Of a stretch of DNA of 64,000 nt, positions 22,401 to 36,234 are shown piece by piece. Source of the DNA: Anastatus disparis (Eukaryota > Arthropoda > Insecta > Hymenoptera > Eupelmidae); the NCBI GenBank assembly GCA_017163975.1, contig JAFFSR010000091.1, positions 62,001 to 126,000 on the forward strand, given 5' to 3'. The position numbers and the translations under genes are program-made. Each line of letters starts with the position of its first letter. Position 1 is the first letter of the stretch. Below the pieces are notes generated by a model, which ran no database searches, was not told where the DNA came from, and saw only the letters and a program-made list of their open reading frames with translations.

Positions 22401-25400
22401 GCAAGTGGTGAGAGTTGAGTACACTTTGTATATAAGACCGATCCATCTTACCGTTACTAAAAAATGCGCGCGTGTTTTCTAGCGATCCCTGCGAGTTATT
22501 ACTTAGATTAAGTGTGTGTATAGGTTAACTAATTTACAGCGAAGGTAGGGAAGGACAATATAAATAAACTCCAGTATATCTGAAAGCTACTCTAATAATA
22601 TTTAGCTAAAAAAATTGTTAATAATATAGCTAAAAATAGCTAAAAATACAATTGAAATTACAGTTACATTTTCAGTTGTTCTCGGTCAAAAAAACATCTA
22701 TAAAAACAGCTAATAATATAAGTAAAATACAGCTATATTTATTTATATTATAGCAATATTCATGTTTTTTCAGCTAAATATCTATGATAATAAATAAATT
22801 ATCAACTAAAAATTTAGGTATATTTTCAACTATAAAGGATATCTAAAAACCATTTATTTCCAGCTATAAAGTATGATTAAATATCTATAGACATTAATAT
22901 ATTGTAATCCCGGTCAAAAAAGGTTAGCTATAAAATATAGCTAAAAAAATAGTTAAATATATAGCTGTATCGTGCTCGTTTTACAGCTATTTCAATGTGT
23001 TTTTTTAGCTGTTTTTTATAGTTAAAAATGTACTTAATTTTATAGTTAATAATTTCGTTATCTCCCGAAAATATTAATAGCTACTTTTTTAACTATATTT
23101 TATAGCTATTATTATAGTTAAAAAAAACACTTGATTTTTTAGTGTATTTATACCCGGTCAAAAAAGGTTAGCTGTAAAATATAGCTAAAAAAATAGTTAA
23201 ATATATAGATATATCGAGCTGTTTTTACAGCTATATCGATGTGTTTTTTAGCTGTTTTTGACAGTTAAAAATGTACTTAATTTTATAGTTGATAATTTCG
23301 TTATACCGAAAATATTAATAGCTACCTTTTCAACTATATTTTATAGCTATTATTATAGTTAAAAAAAATACTTAAATTTTTAGTGTACTTATGACAATAT
23401 ATTAATAGCTAGATATTTAACTATACTTTATAGCTGAAAATAAATGGTTTTTTAGATATCCTTTATAGTTAAAAATATAACTAAATTTTTAGTTGATAAT
23501 TTGGTTATTACTCATAGATATTTAGCTGAAAAAACATGAATATTGCTATAATATAAATGAATATAGCTGTATTTTACTTATATTTTTAGCTGTTTTTATA
23601 GATGTTTTTTTTTGACCGAGAATAGCTGAAAATATAACTGTAATTTCAGCTGTATTTTTAGCTGTTTTTTAGCTATATTTGTAACAATTTTTTTTAGCTA
23701 AACATTATTAGAGTAGCTTTCAGATATACTCGAGTTTATTTATATTGTCCTTCCCTACCTTCGCTGTAAATTAGTTAACCTATACATACACTAAAGCTAA
23801 GTAATAATGTCCCTGGGGTCGCTAGAAAACACGTGCGCATTTTTTAGTAACGGTAAGATGGATCGGTCTTATATACAAAGTGTACTCAACTCTCACCACT
23901 TGCGGGAGTTGGACACAAATTTCAACGAGTCAAAACAGCTATATTTTAAGCTTAATTTTTAGCTAATTTTTTTAGCTAAACGTTTTTGACGCGTTAAAAT
24001 TTTTGTCCAACTCCCGCAAGTGGTGAGAGTTGAGTACACTTTGTATATAAGACCGATCCATCTTACCGTTACTAAAAAATGCGCGCGTGTTTTCTAGCGA
24101 TCCCTGCGAGTTATTACTTAGATTAAGTGTGTGTATAGGTTAACTAATTTACAGCGAAGGTAGGGAAGGACAATATAAATAAACTCCAGTATATCTGAAA
24201 GCTACTCTAATAATATTTAGCTAAAAAAAATTGTTAATAATATAGCTAAAAAATAGCTAAAAATACAATTGAAATTACAGTTACATTTTCAGTTGTTCTC
24301 GGTCAAAAAAAAACATCTATAAAAACAGCTAATAATATAAGTAAAATACAGCTATATTTATTTATATTATAGCAATATTCATGTTTTTTCAGCTAAATAT
24401 CTATGATAATAAATAAATTATCAACTAAAAATTTAGGTATATTTTCAACTATAAAGGATATCTAAAAAAACCATTTATTTCCAGCTATAAAGTATGATTA
24501 AATATCTATAGACATTAATATATTGTAATCCCGGTCAAAAAGGTTAGCTATAAAATATAGCTAAAAAATAGTTAAATATATAGCTGTATCGTGCTCGTTT
24601 TACAGCTATTTCAATGTGTTTTTTTAGCTGTTTTTTATAGTTAAAAATGTACTTAATTTTATAGTTAATAATTTCGTTATCTCCCGAAAATATTAATAGC
24701 TACTTTTTTAACTATATTTTATAGCTATTATTATAGTTAAAAAAAACACTTGATTTTTTAGTGTATTTATACCCGGTCAAAAAAGGTTAGCTGTAAAATA
24801 TAGCTAAAAAAATAGTTAAATATATAGATATATCGAGCTGTTTTTACAGCTATATCGATGTGTTTTTTAGCTGTTTTTGACAGTTAAAAATGTACTTAAT
24901 TTTATAGTTGATAATTTCGTTATACCGAAAATATTAATAGCTACCTTTTCAACTATATTTTATAGCTATTATTATAGTTAAAAAAAATACTTAAATTTTT
25001 AGTGTACTTATGACAATATATTAATAGCTAGATATTTAACTATACTTTATAGCTGAAAATAAATGGTTTTTTAGATATCCTTTATAGTTAAAAATATAAC
25101 TAAATTTTTAGTTGATAATTTGGTTATTACTCATAGATATTTAGCTGAAAAAACATGAATATTGCTATAATATAAATGAATATAGCTGTATTTTACTTAT
25201 ATTTTTAGCTGTTTTTATAGATGTTTTTTTTGACCGAGAATAGCTGAAAATATAACTGTAATTTCAGCTGTATTTTTAGCTGTTTTTTAGCTATATTTGT
25301 AACAATTTTTTTTAGCTAAACATTATTAGAGTAGCTTTCAGATATACTCGAGTTTATTTATATTGTCCTTCCCTACCTTCGCTGTAAATTAGTTAACCTA

Positions 25401-28400
25401 TACATACACTAAAGCTAAGTAATAATGTCCCTGGGGTCGCTAGAAAACACGTGCGCATTTTTTAGTAACGGTAAGATGGATCGGTCTTATATACAAAGTG
25501 TACTCAACTCTCACCACTTGCGGGAGTTGGACACAAATTTCAACGAGTCAAAACAGCTATATTTTAAGCTTAATTTTTAGCTAATTTTTTTAGCTAAACG
25601 TTTTTGACGCGTTAAAATTTTTGTCCAACTCCCGCAAGTGGTGAGAGTTGAGTACACTTTGTATATAAGACCGATCCATCTTACCGTTACTAAAAATGCG
25701 CGCGTGTTTTCTAGCGATCCCTGCGAGTTATTACTTAGATTAAGTGTGTGTATAGGTTAACTAATTTACAGCGAAGGTAGGGAAGGACAATATAAATAAA
25801 CTCCAGTATATCTGAAAGCTACTCTAATAATATTTAGCTAAAAAAAATTGTTAATAATATAGCTAAAAATAGCTAAAAATACAATTGAAATTACAGTTAC
25901 ATTTTCAGTTGTTCTCGGTCAAAAAAAAACATCTATAAAAACAGCTAATAATATAAGTAAAATACAGCTATATTTATTTATATTATAGCAATATTCATGT
26001 TTTTTCAGCTAAATATCTATGATAATAAATAAATTATCAACTAAAAATTTAGGTATATTTTCAACTATAAAGGATATCTAAAAACCATTTATTTCCAGCT
26101 ATAAAGTATGATTAAATATCTATAGACATTAATATATTGTAATCCCGGTCAAAAAAGGTTAGCTATAAAATATAGCTAAAAAAATAGTTAAATATATAGC
26201 TGTATCGTGCTCGTTTTACAGCTATTTCAATGTGTTTTTTTAGCTGTTTTTTATAGTTAAAAATGTACTTAATTTTATAGTTAATAATTTCGTTATCTCC
26301 CGAAAATATTAATAGCTACTTTTTTAACTATATTTTATAGCTATTATTATAGTTAAAAAAAACACTTGATTTTTTAGTGTATTTATACCCGGTCAAAAAA
26401 GGTTAGCTGTAAAATATAGCTAAAAAAATAGTTAAATATATAGATATATCGAGCTGTTTTTACAGCTATATCGATGTGTTTTTTAGCTGTTTTTGACAGT
26501 TAAAAATGTACTTAATTTTATAGTTGATAATTTCGTTATACCGAAAATATTAATAGCTACCTTTTCAACTATATTTTATAGCTATTATTATAGTTAAAAA
26601 AAATACTTAAATTTTTAGTGTACTTATGACAATATATTAATAGCTAGATATTTAACTATACTTTATAGCTGAAAATAAATGGTTTTTAGATATCCTTTAT
26701 AGTTAAAAATATAACTAAATTTTTAGTTGATAATTTGGTTATTACTCATAGATATTTAGCTGAAAAAACATGAATATTGCTATAATATAAATGAATATAG
26801 CTGTATTTTACTTATATTTTTAGCTGTTTTTATAGATGTTTTTTTTGACCGAGAATAGCTGAAAATATAACTGTAATTTCAGCTGTATTTTTAGCTGTTT
26901 TTAGCTATATTTGTAACAATTTTTTTAGCTAAACATTATTAGAGTAGCTTTCAGATATACTCGAGTTTATTTATATTGTCCTTCCCTACCTTCGCTGTAA
27001 ATTAGTTAACCTATACATACACTAAAGCTAAGTAATAATGTCCCTGGGGTCGCTAGAAAACACGTGCGCATTTTTTAGTAACGGTAAGATGGATCGGTCT
27101 TATATACAAAGTGTACTCAACTCTCACCACTTGCGGGAGTTGGACACAAATTTCAACGAGTCAAAACAGCTATATTTTAAGCTTAATTTTTAGCTAATTT
27201 TTTTAGCTAAACGTTTTTGACGCGTTAAAATTTTTGTCCAACTCCCGCAAGTGGTGAGAGTTGAGTACACTTTGTATATAAGACCGATCCATCTTACCGT
27301 TACTAAAAAATGCGCGCGTGTTTTCTAGCGATCCCTGCGAGTTATTACTTAGATTAAGTGTGTGTATAGGTTAACTAATTTACAGCGAAGGTAGGGAAGG
27401 ACAATATAAATAAACTCCAGTATATCTGAAAGCTACTCTAATAATATTTAGCTAAAAAAAATTGTTAATAATATAGCTAAAAATAGCTAAAAATACAATT
27501 GAAATTACAGTTACATTTTCAGTTGTTCTCGGTCAAAAAAAACATCTATAAAAACAGCTAATAATATAAGTAAAATACAGCTATATTTATTTATATTATA
27601 GCAATATTCATGTTTTTTCAGCTAAATATCTATGATAATAAATAAATTATCAACTAAAAATTTAGGTATATTTTCAACTATAAAGGATATCTAAAAAACC
27701 ATTTATTTCCAGCTATAAAGTATGATTAAATATCTATAGACATTAATATATTGTAATCCCGGTCAAAAAAAGGTTAGCTATAAAATATAGCTAAAAAAAT
27801 AGTTAAATATATAGCTGTATCGTGCTCGTTTTACAGCTATTTCAATGTGTTTTTTAGCTGTTTTTATAGTTAAAAATGTACTTAATTTTATAGTTAATAA
27901 TTTCGTTATCTCCCGAAAATATTAATAGCTACTTTTTTAACTATATTTTATAGCTATTATTATAGTTAAAAAAAACACTTGATTTTTTAGTGTATTTATA
28001 CCCGGTCAAAAAAGGTTAGCTGTAAAATATAGCTAAAAAAATAGTTAAATATATAGATATATCGAGCTGTTTTTACAGCTATATCGATGTGTTTTTTAGC
28101 TGTTTTTGACAGTTAAAAATGTACTTAATTTTATAGTTGATAATTTCGTTATACCGAAAATATTAATAGCTACCTTTTCAACTATATTTTATAGCTATTA
28201 TTATAGTTAAAAAAAATACTTAAATTTTTAGTGTACTTATGACAATATATTAATAGCTAGATATTTAACTATACTTTATAGCTGAAAATAAATGGTTTTT
28301 TAGATATCCTTTATAGTTAAAAATATAACTAAATTTTTAGTTGATAATTTGGTTATTACTCATAGATATTTAGCTGAAAAAACATGAATATTGCTATAAT

Positions 28401-31400
28401 ATAAATGAATATAGCTGTATTTTACTTATATTTTTAGCTGTTTTTATAGATGTTTTTTTTGACCGAGAATAGCTGAAAATATAACTGTAATTTCAGCTGT
28501 ATTTTTAGCTGTTTTTAGCTATATTTGTAACAATTTTTTTTAGCTAAACATTATTAGAGTAGCTTTCAGATATACTCGAGTTTATTTATATTGTCCTTCC
28601 CTACCTTCGCTGTAAATTAGTTAACCTATACATACACTAAAGCTAAGTAATAATGTCCTGGGGTCGCTAGAAAACACGTGCGCATTTTTTAGTAACGGTA
28701 AGATGGATCGGTCTTATATACAAAGTGTACTCAACTCTCACCACTTGCGGGAGTTGGACACAAATTTCAACGAGTCAAAACAGCTATATTTTAAGCTTAA
28801 TTTTTAGCTAATTTTTTTAGCTAAACGTTTTTGACGCGTTAAAATTTTTGTCCAACTCCCGCAAGTGGTGAGAGTTGAGTACACTTTGTATATAAGACCG
28901 ATCCATCTTACCGTTACTAAAAAATGCGCGCGTGTTTTCTAGCGATCCCTGCGAGTTATTACTTAGATTAAGTGTGTGTATAGGTTAACTAATTTACAGC
29001 GAAGGTAGGGAAGGACAATATAAATAAACTCCAGTATATCTGAAAGCTACTCTAATAATATTTAGCTAAAAAAAATTGTTAATAATATAGCTAAAAAATA
29101 GCTAAAAATACAATTGAAATTACAGTTACATTTTCAGTTGTTCTCGGTCAAAAAAAAACATCTATAAAAACAGCTAATAATATAAGTAAAATACAGCTAT
29201 ATTTATTTATATTATAGCAATATTCATGTTTTTTCAGCTAAATATCTATGATAATAAATAAATTATCAACTAAAAATTTAGGTATATTTTCAACTATAAA
29301 GGATATCTAAAAAACCATTTATTTCCAGCTATAAAGTATGATTAAATATCTATAGACATTAATATATTGTAATCCCGGTCAAAAAGGTTAGCTATAAAAT
29401 ATAGCTAAAAAAATAGTTAAATATATAGCTGTATCGTGCTCGTTTTACAGCTATTTCAATGTGTTTTTTAGCTGTTTTTTATAGTTAAAAATGTACTTAA
29501 TTTTATAGTTAATAATTTCGTTATCTCCCGAAAATATTAATAGCTACTTTTTAACTATATTTTATAGCTATTATTATAGTTAAAAAAACACTTGATTTTT
29601 TAGTGTATTTATACCCGGTCAAAAAAGGTTAGCTGTAAAATATAGCTAAAAAAATAGTTAAATATATAGATATATCGAGCTGTTTTTACAGCTATATCGA
29701 TGTGTTTTTTAGCTGTTTTTGACAGTTAAAAATGTACTTAATTTTATAGTTGATAATTTCGTTATACCGAAAATATTAATAGCTACCTTTTCAACTATAT
29801 TTTATAGCTATTATTATAGTTAAAAAAAATACTTAAATTTTTAGTGTACTTATGACAATATATTAATAGCTAGATATTTAACTATACTTTATAGCTGAAA
29901 ATAAATGGTTTTTTAGATATCCTTTATAGTTAAAAATATAACTAAATTTTTAGTTGATAATTTGGTTATTACTCATAGATATTTAGCTGAAAAAACATGA
30001 ATATTGCTATAATATAAATGAATATAGCTGTATTTTACTTATATTTTTAGCTGTTTTTATAGATGTTTTTTTTGACCGAGAATAGCTGAAAATATAACTG
30101 TAATTTCAGCTGTATTTTTAGCTGTTTTTAGCTATATTTGTAACAATTTTTTTTTAGCTAAACATTATTAGAGTAGCTTTCAGATATACTCGAGTTTATT
30201 TATATTGTCCTTCCCTACCTTCGCTGTAAATTAGTTAACCTATACATACACTAAAGCTAAGTAATAATGTCCTGGGGTCGCTAGAAAACACGTGCGCATT
30301 TTTTAGTAACGGTAAGATGGATCGGTCTTATATACAAAGTGTACTCAACTCTCACCACTTGCGGGAGTTGGACACAAATTTCAACGAGTCAAAACAGCTA
30401 TATTTTAAGCTTAATTTTTAGCTAATTTTTTTAGCTAAACGTTTTTGACGCGTTAAAATTTTTGTCCAACTCCCGCAAGTGGTGAGAGTTGAGTACACTT
30501 TGTATATAAGACCGATCCATCTTACCGTTACTAAAAAATGCGCGCGTGTTTTCTAGCGATCCCTGCGAGTTATTACTTAGATTAAGTGTGTGTATAGGTT
30601 AACTAATTTACAGCGAAGGTAGGGAAGGACAATATAAATAAACTCCAGTATATCTGAAAGCTACTCTAATAATATTTAGCTAAAAAAAATTGTTAATAAT
30701 ATAGCTAAAAAATAGCTAAAAATACAATTGAAATTACAGTTACATTTTCAGTTGTTCTCGGTCAAAAAAAAACATCTATAAAAACAGCTAATAATATAAG
30801 TAAAATACAGCTATATTTATTTATATTATAGCAATATTCATGTTTTTTCAGCTAAATATCTATGATAATAAATAAATTATCAACTAAAAATTTAGGTATA
30901 TTTTCAACTATAAAGGATATCTAAAAAACCATTTATTTCCAGCTATAAAGTATGATTAAATATCTATAGACATTAATATATTGTAATCCCGGTCAAAAAA
31001 GGTTAGCTATAAAATATAGCTAAAAAAATAGTTAAATATATAGCTGTATCGTGCTCGTTTTACAGCTATTTCAATGTGTTTTTTTAGCTGTTTTTTATAG
31101 TTAAAAATGTACTTAATTTTATAGTTAATAATTTCGTTATCTCCCGAAAATATTAATAGCTACTTTTTTAACTATATTTTATAGCTATTATTATAGTTAA
31201 AAAAAACACTTGATTTTTTAGTGTATTTATACCCGGTCAAAAAAGGTTAGCTGTAAAATATAGCTAAAAAAATAGTTAAATATATAGATATATCGAGCTG
31301 TTTTTACAGCTATATCGATGTGTTTTTTAGCTGTTTTTGACAGTTAAAAATGTACTTAATTTTATAGTTGATAATTTCGTTATACCGAAAATATTAATAG

Positions 31401-34214
31401 CTACCTTTTCAACTATATTTTATAGCTATTATTATAGTTAAAAAAATACTTAAATTTTTAGTGTACTTATGACAATATATTAATAGCTAGATATTTAACT
31501 ATACTTTATAGCTGAAAATAAATGGTTTTTTAGATATCCTTTATAGTTAAAAATATAACTAAATTTTTAGTTGATAATTTGGTTATTACTCATAGATATT
31601 TAGCTGAAAAAACATGAATATTGCTATAATATAAATGAATATAGCTGTATTTTACTTATATTTTTAGCTGTTTTTATAGATGTTTTTTTTACCGAGAATA
31701 GCTGAAAATATAACTGTAATTTCAGCTGTATTTTTAGCTGTTTTTAGCTATATTTGTAACAATTTTTTTTAGCTAAACATTATTAGAGTAGCTTTCAGAT
31801 ATACTCGAGTTTATTTATATTGTCCTTCCCTACCTTCGCTGTAAATTAGTTAACCTATACATACACTAAAGCTAAGTAATAATGTCCCTGGGGTCGCTAG
31901 AAAACACGTGCGCATTTTTTAGTAACGGTAAGATGGATCGGTCTTATATACAAAGTGTACTCAACTCTCACCACTTGCGGGAGTTGGACACAAATTTCAA
32001 CGAGTCAAAACAGCTATATTTTAAGCTTAATTTTTAGCTAATTTTTTTAGCTAAACGTTTTTGACGCGTTAAAATTTTTGTCCAACTCCCGCAAGTGGTG
32101 AGAGTTGAGTACACTTTGTATATAAGACCGATCCATCTTACCGTTACTAAAAAATGCGCGCGTGTTTTCTAGCGATCCCTGCGAGTTATTACTTAGATTA
32201 AGTGTGTGTATAGGTTAACTAATTTACAGCGAAGGTAGGGAAGGACAATATAAATAAACTCCAGTATATCTGAAAGCTACTCTAATAATATTTAGCTAAA
32301 AAAATTGTTAATAATATAGCTAAAAATAGCTAAAAATACAATTGAAATTACAGTTACATTTTCAGTTGTTCTCGGTCAAAAAAAACATCTATAAAAACAG
32401 CTAATAATATAAGTAAAATACAGCTATATTTATTTATATTATAGCAATATTCATGTTTTTTCAGCTAAATATCTATGATAATAAATAAATTATCAACTAA
32501 AAATTTAGGTATATTTTCAACTATAAAGGATATCTAAAAAACCATTTATTTCCAGCTATAAAGTATGATTAAATATCTATAGACATTAATATATTGTAAT
32601 CCCGGTCAAAAAAGGTTAGCTATAAAATATAGCTAAAAAAATAGTTAAATATATAGCTGTATCGTGCTCGTTTTACAGCTATTTCAATGTGTTTTTTTAG
32701 CTGTTTTTTATAGTTAAAAATGTACTTAATTTTATAGTTAATAATTTCGTTATCTCCCGAAAATATTAATAGCTACTTTTTTAACTATATTTTATAGCTA
32801 TTATTATAGTTAAAAAAAACACTTGATTTTTTAGTGTATTTATACCCGGTCAAAAAGGTTAGCTGTAAAATATAGCTAAAAAAATAGTTAAATATATAGA
32901 TATATCGAGCTGTTTTTACAGCTATATCGATGTGTTTTTTAGCTGTTTTTGACAGTTAAAAATGTACTTAATTTTATAGTTGATAATTTCGTTATACCGA
33001 AAATATTAATAGCTACCTTTTCAACTATATTTTATAGCTATTATTATAGTTAAAAAAAATACTTAAATTTTTAGTGTACTTATGACAATATATTAATAGC
33101 TAGATATTTAACTATACTTTATAGCTGAAAATAAATGGTTTTTTAGATATCCTTTATAGTTAAAAATATAACTAAATTTTTAGTTGATAATTTGGTTATT
33201 ACTCATAGATATTTAGCTGAAAAAACATGAATATTGCTATAATATAAATGAATATAGCTGTATTTTACTTATATTTTTAGCTGTTTTTATAGATGTTTTT
33301 TTTTACCGAGAATAGCTGAAAATATAACTGTAATTTCAGCTGTATTTTTAGCTGTTTTTAGCTATATTTGTAACAATTTTTTTTAGCTAAACATTATTAG
33401 AGTAGCTTTCAGATATACTCGAGTTTATTTATATTGTCCTTCCCTACCTTCGCTGTAAATTAGTTAACCTATACATACACTAAAGCTAAGTAATAATGTC
33501 CCTGGGGTCGCTAGAAAACACGTGCGCATTTTTTAGTAACGGTAAGATGGATCGGTCTTATATACAAAGTGTACTCAACTCTCACCACTTGCGGGAGTTG
33601 GACACAAATTTCAACGAGTCAAAACAGCTATATTTTAAGCTTAATTTTTAGCTAATTTTTTTAGCTAAACGTTTTTGACGCGTTAAAATTTTTGTCCAAC
33701 TCCCGCAAGTGGTGAGAGTTGAGTACACTTTGTATATAAGACCGATCCATCTTACCGTTACTAAAAAATGCGCGCGTGTTTTCTAGCGATCCCTGCGAGT
33801 TATTACTTAGATTAAGTGTGTGTATAGGTTAACTAATTTACAGCGAAGGTAGGGAAGGACAATATAAATAAACTCCAGTATATCTGAAAGCTACTCTAAT
33901 AATATTTAGCTAAAAAAATTGTTAATAATATAGCTAAAAATAGCTAAAAATACAATTGAAATTACAGTTACATTTTCAGTTGTTCTCGGTCAAAAAAAAA
34001 CATCTATAAAAACAGCTAATAATATAAGTAAAATACAGCTATATTTATTTATATTATAGCAATATTCATGTTTTTTCAGCTAAATATCTATGATAATAAA
34101 TAAATTATCAACTAAAAATTTAGGTATATTTTCAACTATAAAGGATATCTAAAAAACCATTTATTTCCAGCTATAAAGTATGATTAAATATCTATAGACA
34201 TTAATATATTGTAA
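16447..34214. repeat. Eleven tandem units of about 1,615 bp (satellite array)
   Basis: Units begin with CCCGGTCAAAA at 16447, 18065, 19681, 21297, 22909, 24530, 26144, 27758, 29374, 30988 and 32601, and a truncated twelfth starts at 34215. Spacings are 1612-1621 bp. Each unit has two direct subunits (about 480 bp together) and then a palindrome of about 1.1 kb centred on AGCTTAATTTTTAGCTAA. Units differ mainly in homopolymer length, so amplification or homogenisation is recent. There are a few diagnostic variants: GTCCTGGGG versus GTCCCTGGGG in units 4, 8 and 9, and loss of G in TGACCGAG in units 2, 10 and 11. Stops in all frames; no ORF above about 60 codons. Confidence 0.95.
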
Positions 34215-34915
34215 TCCCGGTCAAAAAAGGTTAGCTATAAAATATAGCTAAAAAAATAGTTAAATATATAGCTGTATCGTGCTCGTTTTACAGCTATATC
34301 GATGTGTTTTTTAGCTGTTTTTTATAGTTAAAAATGTACTTAATTTTATAGTTAATAATTTCGTTATCTCCCGAAAATATTAATAGCTACTTTTTTAACT
34401 ATATTTTATAGCTATTATTATAGTTGAAAAAACACTTAGTACACTAAAAATTTAAGTGTTTTTTTAACTATAATAATAGCTATAAAATACAGTTGAAAAA
34501 GTAGCTATTAATATTTTCGGTATAACGAAATTATTAACTATAAAATTAAGTACATTTTTAACTATAAAAAACAGCTAAGAAACACATCGATACAGCTGTA
34601 AAACAAGCACGATAGAGCTATATATTTAACTATTTTTTTAGCTATATTTTACAGCTAACCTTTTTTGACCGGGTATAAATACACTAAAAATTTAAGTTTT
34701 TTTTTTAACTATAATAATAGCTATAAAATATAGTTGAAAAAGTAGCTATTAATATTTTCGGTAGCTAACGAAATTATTCTATAAAATTAAGTACATTTTT
34801 AACTATGAAAAACAGCTAAAAAAACACATCGATATAGCTGTAAATACAACTCGATACAGCTATATATTTAACTATTTTTTTAGCTATATTTTATAGCTAA
34901 CCTTTTTTGACCGGG
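16447..34915. mobile_element. Inner TA-flanked element with TIR, internally amplified
   Basis: The left end CCCGGTCAAAAAAGGTTAGC is inverted at the right (GCTAACCTTTTTTGACCGGG ending 34915), with TA on both sides (16445-16446, 34916-34917). At the left two direct subunits of about 240 bp (16447, 16691) form the terminus. At the right two similar subunits lie inverted (about 34438-34672 and 34673-34915). Between them is the tandem array. It is probably a non-autonomous mariner-type element that grew by unequal exchange. Confidence 0.75.
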
Positions 34916-35464
34916 TAAAACTGATTTTTTTGTACTTTCCATTTTTGCGCATTTTTAGCTACACGCAGGAAATAGATACAAAAAAACCATTGAACATAAA
35001 GATTTAGGAAATTCACTCTACTTTTTAGTCAAGTTCGAATTTTTGAATTTTATCAATTTCTTAAAAAGTTACATTTGATTGATTGAAATTTAAAAATTCG
35101 TAAAAATAAAATATTTTTCTATTATTAGAAATAGAGTTAAAAAAAGAGATATAAATATTTGGCAGGACACAAAAAAATAGTATTCTGTCTGATCTTTCAA
35201 GCGCTGTCCAGATTTTTTAAATTTATTGAGCCGTTTCCGAAATATCGCAGTTTGAAGTTGAGTTAAAAAAAAATTTTTTTACGAACTTTTGAGCGGTACT
35301 GTATGTCTTCAAAACTCGTCCGATTTTCCCTGATTTTGAAATCATGCGATCTGATTGGATGATTCTGTTAATTTCTTTATTTTTATTGGAGAATTTTTTA
35401 AATCGAAGAAAAAGAACACTCAAGAATATGTTTCCGTCGACTGTACTTTTTTGGAACATCTTAA

Positions 35465-35893
35465 GAGGCGGTCGGAACCAAATCGGTGACTTGCGGTATA
35501 TATCAAGTCAGCATTTTTCGCTTTACGATAATATTTTGTATATTTTTATGGCTTAAACTATTTCAAATTATTCTTTATATACATGACTAGAGGAAATGAC
35601 TTTATTTCTACCATATGAATAAGTAAATAAATTATTATAAGCATTTATTACAAATATCAAACTGATTTGACATATACCGCATGCAAAAAACTGTCGTGTC
35701 GATTGTTAGGTGGCATTTTTCGCTTTATAACAATATTTTGTATATTTTTGTGGCTTTGACTATTTTAAATTATTCTGTATATACATGACTAGAGGAAATG
35801 ACTATATTTTTACCATATTAATAAATGAATAAATTATTATAAGCATTTATTACAAGCACTGAACTAAGTCACCGATTTGGTTCCGACCGCCTC
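35465..35893. mobile_element. 429-bp TTAA-flanked MITE (copy 1 of 2)
   Basis: TTAA at 35461-35464 and 35894-35897. Ends GAGGCGGTCGGAACCAAATC and GATTTGGTTCCGACCGCCTC are perfect inverted repeats. The interior contains two diverged halves in direct order (CATTTTTCGCTTTA.GA/AACAATATTTTG). A copy of identical length lies at 61932-62360. The GAGG...CCTC ends are shared with the 390-bp MITEs near 8 kb. Confidence 0.85.
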
Positions 35894-35897
35894 TTAA

Positions 35898-36228
35898 GGT
35901 GGCTCCAGCGTTTTTTGATAAAAAATAGGATGTTTAAAAAAAAATATTATGAAAAGTAGAAGTCATTACGATTTCAAAGCAATTTTGAAAATATAAGGTC
36001 AACACCCCAATTTGAAAGAAAAAAATTATTGAAATCTAGAAATTTAACACGTGCTTTTACGGCAAAAATAGCATTTATGCTCATAACTCATTAATAAAAT
36101 TATATTTTTTTATGAACCAAACATGAAATTGTAGATTTTTTTATTACAAATTTAAATAAATTAAGAATACGACATGTCATCAGTGAAATAAAAAAGATAT
36201 TTGAAAAATTGATGAAAATTGATATGAT
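35898..36228. other. Left flank of the complete Polinton, nothing identified
   Basis: AT-rich sequence between the MITE and the Polinton target duplication. It begins GGTGGCTCCAGCG; a similar GGTGGCTGGAGCCACC palindrome occurs just beyond the Polinton's other end at about 54671. No coding sequence or RNA gene was seen. Confidence 0.5.
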
Positions 36229-36234
36229 TACAAC
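36229..36234. repeat. Polinton target site duplication, left (TACAAC)
   Basis: TACAAC directly precedes the left terminal repeat and is repeated exactly at 54577-54582 after the right one. Six-base duplications are the hallmark of Polinton/Maverick integration. Confidence 0.92.

Larger units (their letters stand above)
15682..35301. mobile_element. Outer TA-flanked foldback element carrying the 18-kb array
   Basis: The left end CAGTACCGCTCAAAAGTTCG at 15682 is inverted at the right end, CGAACTTTTGAGCGGTACTG finishing at 35301. Both are next to TA (15680-15681, 35302-35303), typical of mariner-type elements. The left arm (about 15682-16057) pairs with the right arm (about 34918-35301). The left arm continues with an extra internal foldback (about 16063-16445). 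Everything between is a second element. No transposase ORF. Confidence 0.75.

Noticed and set aside
16447..34214. CRISPR-like or gene-encoding tandem array
   Set aside because: Units are 1.6 kb, without spacers, palindromic and without open frames; this is a eukaryotic satellite.
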